Shown in pieces: positions 25,950 through 34,482 of a DNA stretch of 64,000 nt (position 1 is its first letter; every line of letters begins with the position of its first letter). The position numbers and the translations under genes were made by a program. The DNA comes from Limibacillus halophilus (GTDB lineage Bacteria; Pseudomonadota; Alphaproteobacteria; Kiloniellales; CECT-8803), in the NCBI RefSeq assembly GCF_014191775.1, contig NZ_JACHXA010000007.1:62001-126000 (forward strand), read 5' to 3'. The notes under the pieces were generated by a model. The model searched no databases. It was not told the DNA's origin and worked only from the letters and a program-made list of their open reading frames with translations.

Positions 25950-26894
25950 ATGAAGGATGAATGGCAAATGGACGTGTTGAATGATGTTCTTGATACGCTC
26001 AATTTGAAAGGCGCACTTTATTTTCGAACCGACTTCTCTGGCCCGTGGGGCGTCACGGTTCCCGACCTTCAGCAGGCCGCGCGCTTTCATTTAGTGGTGC
26101 AGGGCCGTTGTCATGTGTCTTTTGCATCCGGCGCATCGGTCGATTTGGGGCCGGGTGACATTGTTCTGATTCCGCGTGGGCGGTCTCATGTTCTGGCGGA
26201 TACGGTGTCGCGCCAAGCGCCTCCGCTGGAGACGGTGCTTGAGCTTTCGGGGTATGACGGACAGGGGGTTTTGGTTGTTGGGGAGCGCGACCCCCAAGCG
26301 TCAACGCAAATGGTTTGTGGCCATTTCAGTTTTCGTAAAGGCGCAGATCATCCGCTCTTGAGGGCCCTTCCGGAGTACCTCGTGACTACCACGGGGATGC
26401 GGGCTAGAGAGCCGTGGCTTGATGAGATGCTGCGCCTTGTGGTTCATCGGATGTTTTCTGAGGAAATCGGATCGCTGGCCGCCGTGACCCGCCTTTCGGA
26501 GATCGTCTTCATTGAGTTGCTCCGCGTCGGGATATCCCAAAGCCCGGATCTCAAAGCCATTCTCGAGGCTTTCCGTGACCGACAAATTGGCCAGGCACTG
26601 CAACTGATTCACAATCAACCTGCTGAATCTTGGACGGTGGAGCGGATCGCGGCGGCGGTTGGTATGTCTCGGAGCCGGTTTGCTGAAAAGTTCAGCGAGC
26701 TTATTGGCACCGGCCCAATGGCCTATCTTTCGGAGTGGCGATTGCAAAAGGCCCTCGCGCTTCTGGATGGGTCGCGTTCATCCATCCAGCAGGTGGCTCT
26801 GCAGGCCGGGTATCAGTCGCCGGCAGCCTTCACGCGCGCCTTTGCGGGAAAATTCGGTCTGCCGCCGACGGAATATCGCCGAAGTTTGGATTAA
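25950..26894 (+). CDS. AraC-family transcriptional regulator with cupin sensor
   Basis: 314-residue regulator. Residues 15-185 are a cupin-type (cupin_6) sensing domain (RFHLVVQGRCHV, LGPGDIVLIPRGRSH). The C-terminal 100 residues are the double helix-turn-helix of AraC/XylS proteins (WTVERIAAAVGMSRSRFAEK and VALQAGYQSPAAFTRAFAGK, with GLPPTEYRR at the end). A second in-frame ATG at 25968 has a better placed AAGGA and may be the true start. In this family the regulator usually controls a neighbouring oxidoreductase; here the next genes are an AhpD-like and a YHS protein. Confidence 0.85.
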   Translation: MKDEWQMDVLNDVLDTLNLKGALYFRTDFSGPWGVTVPDLQQAARFHLVVQGRCHVSFASGASVDLGPGDIVLIPRGRSHVLADTVSRQAPPLETVLELSGYDGQGVLVVGERDPQASTQMVCGHFSFRKGADHPLLRALPEYLVTTTGMRAREPWLDEMLRLVVHRMFSEEIGSLAAVTRLSEIVFIELLRVGISQSPDLKAILEAFRDRQIGQALQLIHNQPAESWTVERIAAAVGMSRSRFAEKFSELIGTGPMAYLSEWRLQKALALLDGSRSSIQQVALQAGYQSPAAFTRAFAGKFGLPPTEYRRSLD

Positions 26895-27012
26895 TTTTGC
26901 AGATCGTCCCAAAGCGCTTGCACTAAGTCCTGGTATTAAGCCAGGTTCTTGATCTATCGCGCCGTCCCTCACAATTTCCCTCCTGTCGATCCCATAGACC
27001 GTAGGAGGTATC

Positions 27013-27564
27013 ATGCAAAGGATTGAAAGACTGAGCGAGGCAGACGCCCCGCAGAAAACCCAAGACCTGTTGACCGCCGTCAAGAAACAGATGGGCGGTG
27101 TCCCGAATATCATCGCAACGCTTGCCCAATCATCCGCCGCGCTTGGCGGCTACCTCGGATTTGCCGGTGCTCTGGGCGGCGGTACGCTTTCCGCTCGTTT
27201 CCGCGAGCAGATCGCGCTGGCGGTTGCCGGTGCCAACCGTTGCGACTACTGCGCTTCGGCGCACACCGCGCTTGGCGGCATGCAGGGCTTAGAAGCCGAG
27301 GAGCTTGATCGCAACCTGAAGGGCAGGTCTAGCGATACCAAGGTTGACGCGGCCCTTCGATTCGCTTCGCGGATCGTATCATTGCGCGGCAATGTCACCG
27401 ACGAAGACCTCGCTGCGGTTCGCAACGCTGGGCTTACCGAGGAAGAGATCGTGGAGATCGTGGCAAACACGGTGCTCAACATCTTCACTAACTACTTCAA
27501 CCATATCGCCGGAACGGAAATCGACTTCCCGGTCGTTAACACGGCCGCAGTCGAAGCGGCCTGA
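27013..27564 (+). CDS. Carboxymuconolactone decarboxylase / AhpD-like alkylhydroperoxidase
   Basis: 183-residue cytoplasmic protein of the CMD superfamily. The redox-active motif is CDYCASAHTA with the CxxC pair and the downstream His, inside an AhpD-like helix bundle (SARFREQIALAVAGANRCDY). Likely role: thiol-dependent peroxide or alkylhydroperoxide reduction. A strong ribosome site GTAGGAGGT precedes the ATG. Forms a two-gene unit with the YHS protein (36-base gap) behind the AraC gene, which may be its activator. Confidence 0.87.
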   Translation: MQRIERLSEADAPQKTQDLLTAVKKQMGGVPNIIATLAQSSAALGGYLGFAGALGGGTLSARFREQIALAVAGANRCDYCASAHTALGGMQGLEAEELDRNLKGRSSDTKVDAALRFASRIVSLRGNVTDEDLAAVRNAGLTEEEIVEIVANTVLNIFTNYFNHIAGTEIDFPVVNTAAVEAA

Positions 27565-27600
27565 TCAACGAGGCTCCATTCTCACGAAAAGGAAAAAGAC

Positions 27601-28083
27601 ATGTCTGGAAAACTTACGCTCTCTGCCTTAGCTCTGATCGGCGCCATTGCGTCGGCGCCGGCCTTTGCGGCTGACGAACACAACACGGTTCCCGGCCTGA
27701 CGGCTGCCGGTGCGCCCTTGGGTCTGCACGGAGTGGACCCCGTGGCTTTCATTCAGCTTGGTAACCGAATTGAAGGTACGGCGACCTACACGGCGATCCA
27801 TGATGGCGTCGCCTACTATTTTGCCAGTGAAGAAAACAAGGAAACCTTCGAGGACGCCCCGGAGAAGTTTGTGCCCGAGAACGGCGGCTTTTGCACCTAC
27901 GGGGTTTCGGTGGGTAAGAAGTTCGATGGAGACCCGAAGTACTCGGCCGTGGTCGACGGGAAGCTCTACGTCTTTTTGAACGAAGAGATATTCAAGGCGT
28001 TCCAGCAGGATCGTGCCGGCACGATCGCCAAGGCGGAAGAGAACTGGGCCAAGATCCAACACACCGCAGCAGGCGACCTTTAG
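27601..28083 (+). CDS. Secreted YHS-domain protein
   Basis: 160 residues with a Sec signal (cleavage near PAFA-ADE). The mature part is a YHS domain: GLHGVDPVAFIQLG, GVAYYFASEENKETFEDAPEKF, then YGVSVGKKFDGDPKYSAVVDGKLYVFLN. YHS domains are thought to bind metals; in the periplasm they are often linked to copper or heme handling, but no activity is established. Cotranscribed with the AhpD-like gene and followed by a clear terminator. Confidence 0.82.
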   Translation: MSGKLTLSALALIGAIASAPAFAADEHNTVPGLTAAGAPLGLHGVDPVAFIQLGNRIEGTATYTAIHDGVAYYFASEENKETFEDAPEKFVPENGGFCTYGVSVGKKFDGDPKYSAVVDGKLYVFLNEEIFKAFQQDRAGTIAKAEENWAKIQHTAAGDL

Positions 28084-28096
28084 TCCCTGCTTGGGA

Positions 28097-28130
28097 GGGC
28101 GCGGGTTTCTCCCCAAACTCGCGCCCTTTT
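28097..28130 (+). terminator. Intrinsic terminator after YHS gene
   Basis: Stem GGGCGCGGGTTT / AAACTCGCGCCC with a CTCCCC loop (one bulge) followed by TTTT, 14 bases past the YHS stop. Confidence 0.85.
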
Positions 28131-28293
28131 AACCGTCAACGTTTGTTGAGAACCGGATAGCCTCGTACATAGAGTAAGTCGTCAGGTCGTTGGCCAGAAC
28201 CGAAGAAGTCCCAAGCTGGCCCCATTCTTTCTGAAAATTGATACCGGGTATCTACAGCAGCGCATCTGTCGAAGCCGCCACGGCGCCGATTGC

Positions 28294-28971
28294 TCAGATC
28301 AGATCGCCTAAATGCCCGCTTTTCGTCCAGACGGTAGCGCCTTGGCTTCCCGCCACGGCGGTCGCATTTTGATCGGCTGGTAAGCCAGGGGGTAAGCGCA
28401 ACCAGGAGTGACGCTGGAGGGTGTCGCCGCCCTGCTCGAAGCTGCCATCCAGTACGAAGATTTCCATGCCGCCGGCGGCGGTAAGAGGAACAGCCGTACC
28501 GGCGTCCCAGCGTTCGACGCGAACCGTTTCACGAGAATCCCGAAACAATGGGGTGACCGAAACACCTTCCCGTCCGGCAATCGCGAGAGCTTCGATCTTG
28601 TTCAGGTCAATTCGAACGAAGGTGCGGTCGTCAGGCGCGAACTGCCGGAGCTTCACCAGAATAGTGCAGCCAAGCTCAGAAGCGGGTGCGTGACTGGACG
28701 TCGGTGGGTTCCGAACATATGTGCCGGTGGGGTAGTCACCATGTTCGTCTTGAAAGACTCCCTCCAGTACGAGGAACTCCTCTCCGGCTTCATGGCAATG
28801 TGTCGGAAATCGGCTACCGGCCGCATAGCGGACAATGGTCGTGGCCCGGGCTACCTCGCCGCCGATGCGATCAAGCATTCGGCGGCTAACCCCCGGTGTT
28901 GGGGACTCTTGCCAGTCGATATTCTCGGCATGGAGGGCAATACGGCAGGTGAAGTCTGCATTCAGTTCCAT
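28294..28971 (-). CDS. ChrR-like double-cupin protein
   Basis: 225-residue protein made of two cupin repeats. The first (residues 45-110) holds a complete metal site THCHEAGEEFLVLEG with a later histidine in PTSSHAPA; the second (about 150-210) retains the barrel but lacks most histidines. This arrangement matches the ChrR-type cupin family, which in sigma-factor systems senses singlet oxygen, but no zinc-binding anti-sigma N terminus is visible, so it is more likely a stand-alone cupin. It is 39 bases downstream of the GST gene in the same operon, under the TetR-type operators. Confidence 0.78.
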   Translation of the reverse strand: MELNADFTCRIALHAENIDWQESPTPGVSRRMLDRIGGEVARATTIVRYAAGSRFPTHCHEAGEEFLVLEGVFQDEHGDYPTGTYVRNPPTSSHAPASELGCTILVKLRQFAPDDRTFVRIDLNKIEALAIAGREGVSVTPLFRDSRETVRVERWDAGTAVPLTAAGGMEIFVLDGSFEQGGDTLQRHSWLRLPPGLPADQNATAVAGSQGATVWTKSGHLGDLI

Positions 28972-29010
28972 GACGATACTCCTTGTACCCAGAAGACGAG
29001 CCGGTAGCTG

Positions 29011-29637
29011 CTAAACGGCCCGAGCCAAGCTCGGGCGGGCGGTGACGCGTTGATGCCAAGCAGTCAGTCTCGTCAGATCGTCGGGTATCGCAATGCCCGC
29101 GGCCGAAGCGAAAGCAAAACCCGCCATCGCCGTTATGTCGACGACCGTGAACTGATCGCCTGCAAGGTAATCATGCTCTTCCAGTAGCCCATCCATCCAG
29201 ACCAGTGTCTTTAGGGCGATTTCGCGTTGGTGCCTACCCCAGTCCTGGTTCTGATAGGTTTCGAGAACCGGTCCCAAGCCGTCGGTGGCATGATGGAAGT
29301 AGGCGCCCACGGCATTCAGAAACCCTGCTTCAACCTTACGTTGGAGCATATGAATGATACCACGCTCTAGGGCGGTTCTTCCTGTCAGCGTCTTTTCACC
29401 ATGGGCATGATCGAGATACTCGGTGATAGCCGTGCACTCAGACAGAAAGGTGCCGTCGTCCAGCTCCAAAACCGGGACAGTGCCGCTCGGGTTCTTAGCC
29501 AGAAACGCAGGTTTGCGGTGCTCGCCCCCCATTACGTCGACAGGCACGAACTCGACTTGGTCAAGCAGTCCTTTCTCAGCCAGAGCGATGCGAACGCGTA
29601 AGGGATTGGCGAAACCTGCAATGTCATGAATCTTCAT
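29011..29637 (-). CDS. Glutathione S-transferase
   Basis: 208-residue cytosolic GST. The thioredoxin-fold N domain shows the glutathione-binding NPSGTVPVLELDDG and the SECTAITEYLD segment; the helical C domain contains FTVVDITAMAGFAF with the conserved N-capping Asp. It would conjugate glutathione to an electrophile. Divergent from the TetR-type gene and followed by the cupin gene; the shared promoter carries two palindromic operators. Confidence 0.88.
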   Translation of the reverse strand: MKIHDIAGFANPLRVRIALAEKGLLDQVEFVPVDVMGGEHRKPAFLAKNPSGTVPVLELDDGTFLSECTAITEYLDHAHGEKTLTGRTALERGIIHMLQRKVEAGFLNAVGAYFHHATDGLGPVLETYQNQDWGRHQREIALKTLVWMDGLLEEHDYLAGDQFTVVDITAMAGFAFASAAGIAIPDDLTRLTAWHQRVTARPSLARAV

Positions 29638-29686
29638 GGTGACTTCCTCAAGTTGATTTCCTCATGGGGGAACGGCAAGCAAAAAA

Positions 29687-29704
29687 CTATCTATCGATAG
29701 ATAG
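29687..29704. promoter_or_regulatory. TetR-type operator 1 (perfect palindrome)
   Basis: CTATCTATCGATAGATAG is an 18-base perfect palindrome 50 bases before the GST start, adjacent to a TATAAT-like sequence. It closely resembles the second site at 29743-29760. Confidence 0.7.
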
Positions 29705-29742
29705 GATATAATAAGGCGCAGGGGTTTGACGCTTGTCAATAC

Positions 29743-29760
29743 CTATCTGCTGATAGATAA
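29743..29760. promoter_or_regulatory. TetR-type operator 2
   Basis: CTATCTGCTGATAGATAA shares the outer CTATCT and GATAGATA blocks with operator 1 but has a different centre. It lies just before the TetR-type start codon and downstream of TTGACG (29727-29732), well placed for autorepression. Confidence 0.65.
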
Positions 29761-29770
29761 ATGCTTTGTG

Positions 29771-30334
29771 ATGACAGACGAAATCAGAGGCAAGGCAGCA
29801 GAGATCTTGGATGCAGCGGAACGTCGTATCCGCTGCGGCGGGTTTGATAGCGTCAGCTTCCGTGATCTGGCGGCCGACGTTGGCATCAAAAGCGCGAGTG
29901 TCCATTACCATTTTCCGCAGAAAGCCAACCTTGGAGAGGCGGTTGTGGAGCGCTATGGCGAACGGTTCATAGCTGCTCTGGGCGACCCGGACGATCCCAA
30001 GGAGAGTGCTAAGACCCGTATCAAGCGTCTGTGCGAGGCTTACCGTATCTCGACCCTTGACCAGGGGATGATTTGCCTTTGCTCCGTACTCGGCAGCGCG
30101 ACATTAGAACTTCCTCCGCAGGTTTCGCGGGCAGTGGTGCGGTTCTTTCATCGTCTGATGGAATGGACGGACCGGGCCCTTGAAGACGCTGACGGGGTGA
30201 CAAGTGCGCTGGGTCCGCCTAGCGCTGGACATATCATCGCAAGCCTACAGGGGACCGTCATTCTAGCGCTTACCCTTGAAAAGCCGTCGCTTTTTGCGGA
30301 AACCCAGGAGCGCCTGCTCCGCGACCTTGCGTAA
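29771..30334 (+). CDS. TetR-family transcriptional repressor
   Basis: 187-residue regulator. The N-terminal helix-turn-helix is ILDAAERRIRCGGFDSVSFRDLA followed, in pieces, by DVGIKSASVHYHFPQKANL, typical of TetR proteins; the C-terminal region resembles the TetR_C ligand-binding families with a Cys-containing helix (GMICLCSVLGS). ATG at 29771 is chosen since the frame from 29726 overlaps the promoter and operator 2. Probably represses itself and the divergent GST-cupin operon, responding to an electrophile. Confidence 0.87.
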   Translation: MTDEIRGKAAEILDAAERRIRCGGFDSVSFRDLAADVGIKSASVHYHFPQKANLGEAVVERYGERFIAALGDPDDPKESAKTRIKRLCEAYRISTLDQGMICLCSVLGSATLELPPQVSRAVVRFFHRLMEWTDRALEDADGVTSALGPPSAGHIIASLQGTVILALTLEKPSLFAETQERLLRDLA

Positions 30335-30391
30335 GCCACGGTGGCAGGCCAATCTGGCAGGATAATCAAAGCAATTTCCGAATAGGAAAAG

Positions 30392-31324
30392 ATGCAATTC
30401 TCATCGGATAACGCGCGCGGGGCGACCTACATGGTCGCCTGTATGGTGGGCTACGTACTGAACGACGCCATGATCAAGCTGGCGTCAGCCGACCTGGGCC
30501 TGTTCCAGACAGTGTTCCTGCGCGGCGGTGTCATATCCTTGCTGATCGGTATTCTTGCCTGGAACCGTGGCCAACTGTTGTGCCGCCTTTCGAAACAGGA
30601 TTGGCGTCTGCTTGGCTTGCGAATCTTCGGCGAGCTTGGTGGCACGGTTTGTTTCCTGATGGCGCTATTCAATATGCCGCTCGCCAATGCGACGGCGATC
30701 ATGCAGGCGATGCCGCTGGCCGTCACGTTGGCGGCGGCGCTATTTTTGGGTGAAGCGGTTGGGTGGCGGCGCTACAGCGCAATCCTGATTGGATTCCTGG
30801 GTGTTCTTGTCATCGTGCGCCCAGGTACCGAAGGCTTCACAAGCTATTCCTTCTGGGCGGTGGGTGCGCTGGGATTTCTGGTGCTGCGCGATCTCACGAC
30901 GCGGCGGTTCTCAGAAAAGCTGCCGTCAGTTTTCGCGGTTTTGATGACGTCGCTTGCCGCCACAGTGATGGGCGGCGTTGCCTCGGTCGCGGTTCCCTGG
31001 AATCCGGTGACACTGCAAAGCTTCTTGCTGTTGACTGCAGCAGCCGTTTTTCTGTTGTTCGGTTATCTCTTCAGCGTCATGGCGATGCGCGTGGGGGAGA
31101 TCGGTTTCGTGTCGCCGTTTCGCTACACGGTATTGATCTGGGCCATCATTCTCGGGTACCTCGTCTTCGGCGATGTGCCCGACGGCTGGATGCTTTTGGG
31201 TAGTCTAATCGTCGTTGGCATGGGATCCTACACATTCTACCGGGAGCGTCAGCGCCGTGCGCAGGAAGGCAAACCCGATGTCCCGCCTCTCGCCGGACCT
31301 TCGGCCCCTAGCACGCGGCCATAA
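30392..31324 (+). CDS. EamA/DMT-family transporter
   Basis: 310-residue inner-membrane protein with about ten hydrophobic helices arranged as two EamA repeats (first repeat ends near LFLGEAVGWRRYSAILIGFLGVLVIVRP read as two parts; second ends near GYLVFGDVPDGWMLLGSLIVVG). Family members export metabolites or amino acids. AGGAAAAG precedes the ATG. It lies 57 bases after the TetR-type gene and its last 17 bases overlap, tail to tail, the end of the amidase gene. Confidence 0.85.
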   Translation: MQFSSDNARGATYMVACMVGYVLNDAMIKLASADLGLFQTVFLRGGVISLLIGILAWNRGQLLCRLSKQDWRLLGLRIFGELGGTVCFLMALFNMPLANATAIMQAMPLAVTLAAALFLGEAVGWRRYSAILIGFLGVLVIVRPGTEGFTSYSFWAVGALGFLVLRDLTTRRFSEKLPSVFAVLMTSLAATVMGGVASVAVPWNPVTLQSFLLLTAAAVFLLFGYLFSVMAMRVGEIGFVSPFRYTVLIWAIILGYLVFGDVPDGWMLLGSLIVVGMGSYTFYRERQRRAQEGKPDVPPLAGPSAPSTRP

Positions 31325-32603
31325 TCTCCTCAAGGTGCTGTGCTTCTGCTAGCAAGGCGAGATCCTGGCCGCCACGCTTGGTCAGCATGATCCCGAGTGG
31401 AACGCCCCCTTCCCGAGTTGGCAGGGACACACTACAGCCGTCAATGACATTGGCCAGCGTCGTGTTGCGCAAGGTCATCAAGTTCACGCGGTCATAGGCT
31501 TCTTGCGATTCCAGCTCGCTGCGGCGCGGCGGCCCGATCGCCACGGTCGGCAACAGCAGTGTATCTTCGCCGATTGCCGCGTTGAATGCTGCGATAAGGC
31601 TCTCTCGTCTGTCCAACGTTTGGCGGTACTCGATTGCGGAGAGCCCCTCGGCCCGTTGCATGCGGATCAGAACGCGCGGGTCGAAAAGCTCCGGCTTCTC
31701 TTCTACCAAGGTGGCAAAAGTGGCGCGGGACTCAACGGCGGCAAATTGCCAGAGGGGAAGTGTTTTGTAAGAATCGAGCACCGGCAGCGGCCGTTCCTCA
31801 ACCGTCATGCCGGCGACAATCATTGCTGCGACTGTTGCGCGGAACTTTCGTTCGACTGCAGGGTCCAGAGCATCGAGGCCGAAGTTGCTAGGGATCAGAT
31901 AACGCCGTTTCCGGTCCTGTTCGGATTGAAGGGCTGCATAAGGGCAACCGGCAAGTACCGACCAAGCGGCATGGCAGGCCGCGACCGTCCGGGCCATCGG
32001 CCCCACGCTATCAAGCGAACCGGACAGCGGTACGACACCGCGTCGCGAGGTGCTTTCCTGACTGGGCTTAAACCCGACAATACCTGTAAAGGCAGCAGGA
32101 ATCCGGAGCGAACCGCCGGTATCGCTGCCAAACGCAATATCAGCCAGTCCGAGCGCGACGGATACCGCACCGCCGGACGTGGACCCGCCAGGCACGTGGC
32201 CGGGACAAACCGGGTTCTCAGGTGTGCCGTAGTGCGGATTGAGACCAAGCCCCGAGTAGGCAAACTCCGTCATGTTGCTATGCCCCAACATCACGGCGCC
32301 CGCGGCTCGTACCGCAGCAACCGCATCGGAGTCAGCTTGTGCTACGGGCTGGGTTGCGCGCACCTTGGTTCCCGCGGTTGTGACGTAGCCTTTTACGTCG
32401 TAGAGGTCCTTGATGGTGACCAGGGCTCCGGCCAATGGAGATGTCGTTGCCGACGGCAAAGACGCTGCGGTCTGCAGCGCTTCCTCCTTGAACAGCCTGA
32501 CGAAGACGGAACGAAAGGCTTCCGTGTCCGATTCGATCCGCTTGAAGGCTGCGACGGTTCGTTCGGACGCGGTCTGCGGCGACCAGGGGAACTCAGTCTT
32601 CAT
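31308..32603 (-). CDS. Amidase (amidase-signature family)
   Basis: 431-residue amidohydrolase. The Ser-Ser-Lys triad is visible: Lys in GALVTIKDLYDVKG, cis-Ser in GHVPGGSTSGGAVSVA, and nucleophilic Ser in AFGSDTGGSLRIPAAF. It would hydrolyse a small amide; the substrate is not evident. It follows the EthD-like gene by only 4 bases, so the two are probably co-expressed, and overlaps the convergent EamA gene by 17 bases. Confidence 0.88.
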   Translation of the reverse strand: MKTEFPWSPQTASERTVAAFKRIESDTEAFRSVFVRLFKEEALQTAASLPSATTSPLAGALVTIKDLYDVKGYVTTAGTKVRATQPVAQADSDAVAAVRAAGAVMLGHSNMTEFAYSGLGLNPHYGTPENPVCPGHVPGGSTSGGAVSVALGLADIAFGSDTGGSLRIPAAFTGIVGFKPSQESTSRRGVVPLSGSLDSVGPMARTVAACHAAWSVLAGCPYAALQSEQDRKRRYLIPSNFGLDALDPAVERKFRATVAAMIVAGMTVEERPLPVLDSYKTLPLWQFAAVESRATFATLVEEKPELFDPRVLIRMQRAEGLSAIEYRQTLDRRESLIAAFNAAIGEDTLLLPTVAIGPPRRSELESQEAYDRVNLMTLRNTTLANVIDGCSVSLPTREGGVPLGIMLTKRGGQDLALLAEAQHLEEIMAAC

Positions 32604-32607
32604 GGGT

Positions 32608-33288
32608 TTAGGCGCTCGTGGTCTTTGCTGTGTAGGCCGTCAGGTCATCGGCGTGGAGGTCCCAGAGGAGAGAGAATGTCATGCCGCGCTCTGCCGGCAA
32701 GCCGAGCGTCTCCAGGGCATTTGAGAGCGCCGCCGTCGCGGTCGCACTTGAGGACGCCTCGATCAGGATCAAGGCTTCCAACTTACGTGTTGCGAGGTCT
32801 TCCGACGGGAGCGGTGTTGAAAGACCTGAATCTGGCTCCATTGCCCGCGCAGAGAAGACGCCATCCAGCATAACGACTTCTGCCAAGACCGGCTCGACCT
32901 CGGCGTTGTCGATCTCGCCTGCGGTAAGAGTGATAAGTGCAACGGCACCGCCGCTCCCGACGCCGGCCTCCAGCGCCAAGGTTGAGACCCGACGCTTGGT
33001 GTTTCGCATGCGCTCAAAGTTCCGATAAGACCAATCGGTTTGCTGTTCGAAGGCCTTCTTGTAGGAAGCGGAAGTGAAGGTTTCTACGCCGGCTGCACGA
33101 TACAGTGCCAGATACCGGCGGGCGCTATCGCTGGTGGCCCGATAGCGCCTCGCCCAGCGAAATCCCTCGATTGCAACGCGTTCGGCCATATGTTCGCGGT
33201 CGTACCAGCGGTTGAAGTCGTCCTCGTGGGCCGGATCGACGTCCGTCCAGACAAGAAGCTCCGCCTCACGACCAGCGTTCTTTTGCAT
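32608..33288 (-). CDS. EthD-like / DUF4286-type protein
   Basis: 226-residue protein made of two ferredoxin-like dimeric alpha-beta-barrel halves. The first opens LLVWTDVDPAHEDDFNRWYD then REHMAERVAIEGFRWARRY, the hallmark of EthD/DUF4286-type proteins, and the second half starts near ALITLTAGEID. No enzymatic activity can be assigned; such proteins often sit in catabolic operons. Followed at 4 bases by the amidase gene. Confidence 0.65.
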   Translation of the reverse strand: MQKNAGREAELLVWTDVDPAHEDDFNRWYDREHMAERVAIEGFRWARRYRATSDSARRYLALYRAAGVETFTSASYKKAFEQQTDWSYRNFERMRNTKRRVSTLALEAGVGSGGAVALITLTAGEIDNAEVEPVLAEVVMLDGVFSARAMEPDSGLSTPLPSEDLATRKLEALILIEASSSATATAALSNALETLGLPAERGMTFSLLWDLHADDLTAYTAKTTSA

Positions 33289-33345
33289 CCCTAGGTCTCC
33301 CAGCTAAAAAATGGCTCTTACTGTGCCGCGTTCGGCCGCACTGTT

Positions 33346-33357
33346 ACAAACGTTTGT
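33346..33357. promoter_or_regulatory. Palindrome upstream of the EthD-like gene
   Basis: ACAAACGTTTGT is a perfect 12-base palindrome about 58 bases before the start of the minus-strand EthD-like and amidase genes. Could bind a repressor; inferred from symmetry and position only. Confidence 0.35.
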
Positions 33358-33427
33358 TGTTCTTACCGGCAATTTCCCGACGAGGGTTCAGGAGGGCGAA
33401 TTGCTCGGAATCTCGCTTGCAAGGAAA

Positions 33428-34408
33428 TCACTTCCGGCGGTGCATTGCAAAGAGCAGACGCCATATCAGGTCGTGCTCCCGTTGGCTCCACTCTGCCTCG
33501 CTCAATTCCAATCGGTCGGGCAAATTGCTTTCGTCGAACAAAGTCTCTTGATCCGGAAAGTAAGTTTTCCGCAAACGTTCGTTCCCGGCACGAAAGCGAT
33601 CGAGCAGCCTCTGGCGATCTTCCTTGCCTAGATGAATCGAACCGCCTTCCTTTTCATAGACGACCGACCCCAGGTGCTCGCCCAGGAACGCAAAGAAACG
33701 GTTATCATGCGGCCCGTCGAACAGGTCGCGATTCCTTTCGGCGATGCGCAATGTCAGCTCGCTAAAACCACGGTTCTGCTCTGTGTTGCCAAGGTCGAAA
33801 GTTTTCCCATCCAGCCCCAGAATGTTAAAGAAATCCAATACGACGTCGTTGCCGTGGAGCTTCGGACGCTCGAACGTTCTGACGATTATCTGCTTTTTAA
33901 AAGCGGCAGCTTCCCAATCCGCCAGCGCAACATCCCAATTGGCGATATCACCCAGCCCATTGGCGATCCAGTCGTCGAAATCCGGGTGGCTCTTGAATCC
34001 CCATTGCTGCCAGTGAGCTTGGATGTATTGGTCCTGCCGCCGAAGGTAGGCAATCACGACAACGCGAAAATGTTTGTCCACGTCAAGAAAGAGGTCGGGA
34101 AATTTGCGGCGGTTGATCAGGTTCTCCGCGCTGACGACCAACGAGTGGCACTCTTGTTCCGCCATCGCGTTCTTACAGCGCAGGAGTCGGCGTAAGACCT
34201 TTTTCTGTGATTCCGGCTCATCCTTCGGCAAGCCTTGAAAAAACCAAAGCTGATGCCCGCTTACCGTGGCATCTGGCTCCAGCTTATCGCCTGGAACCAA
34301 GAAACCCTGTTCGCGCAAGGGCACCGCGCAGCGGGCGAGGGCTGCCTGTATGGAAGAACTGCCGGATTTTCCAGCGCCGATATGCAGATAAAGGGTTGGT
34401 TTGGTCAA
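33428..34408 (-). CDS. Sulfotransferase-like P-loop protein
   Basis: 326-residue protein with the sulfotransferase nucleotide loop at the very N terminus (YLHIGAGKSGSSSIQAAL), a VVSAENL strand, and a VIAYLRRQDQYIQAHWQQW segment that fits the 3'-phosphate-binding region. Such proteins transfer sulfate from PAPS to carbohydrates. The start is TTG at 34408, directly after an in-frame stop, so no upstream start is possible and a downstream one would remove the P-loop. Paralogue of the protein at 37420-38439. Last gene of the minus-strand glycan-type cluster. Confidence 0.7.
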   Translation of the reverse strand: MTKPTLYLHIGAGKSGSSSIQAALARCAVPLREQGFLVPGDKLEPDATVSGHQLWFFQGLPKDEPESQKKVLRRLLRCKNAMAEQECHSLVVSAENLINRRKFPDLFLDVDKHFRVVVIAYLRRQDQYIQAHWQQWGFKSHPDFDDWIANGLGDIANWDVALADWEAAAFKKQIIVRTFERPKLHGNDVVLDFFNILGLDGKTFDLGNTEQNRGFSELTLRIAERNRDLFDGPHDNRFFAFLGEHLGSVVYEKEGGSIHLGKEDRQRLLDRFRAGNERLRKTYFPDQETLFDESNLPDRLELSEAEWSQREHDLIWRLLFAMHRRK

Positions 34409-34482
34409 CTACGTTCCAGCCTGCTTCGGGTGATGCGCCGGTGGCTCAAGCAGATGGCGCGGCGCAACTTATCCTTTGTTAG

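Noticed and set aside
25854-26090. N-terminal extension of the DUF6314-family frame
   Set aside because: It would overlap the divergent AraC gene and shows no family similarity; the ATG at 25853 is used instead.
31503-32873. 456-codon plus-strand frame antisense to the amidase and EthD-like genes
   Set aside because: Cys/Arg/Gly-rich noise typical of GC-rich antisense; the minus-strand genes have full catalytic motifs.
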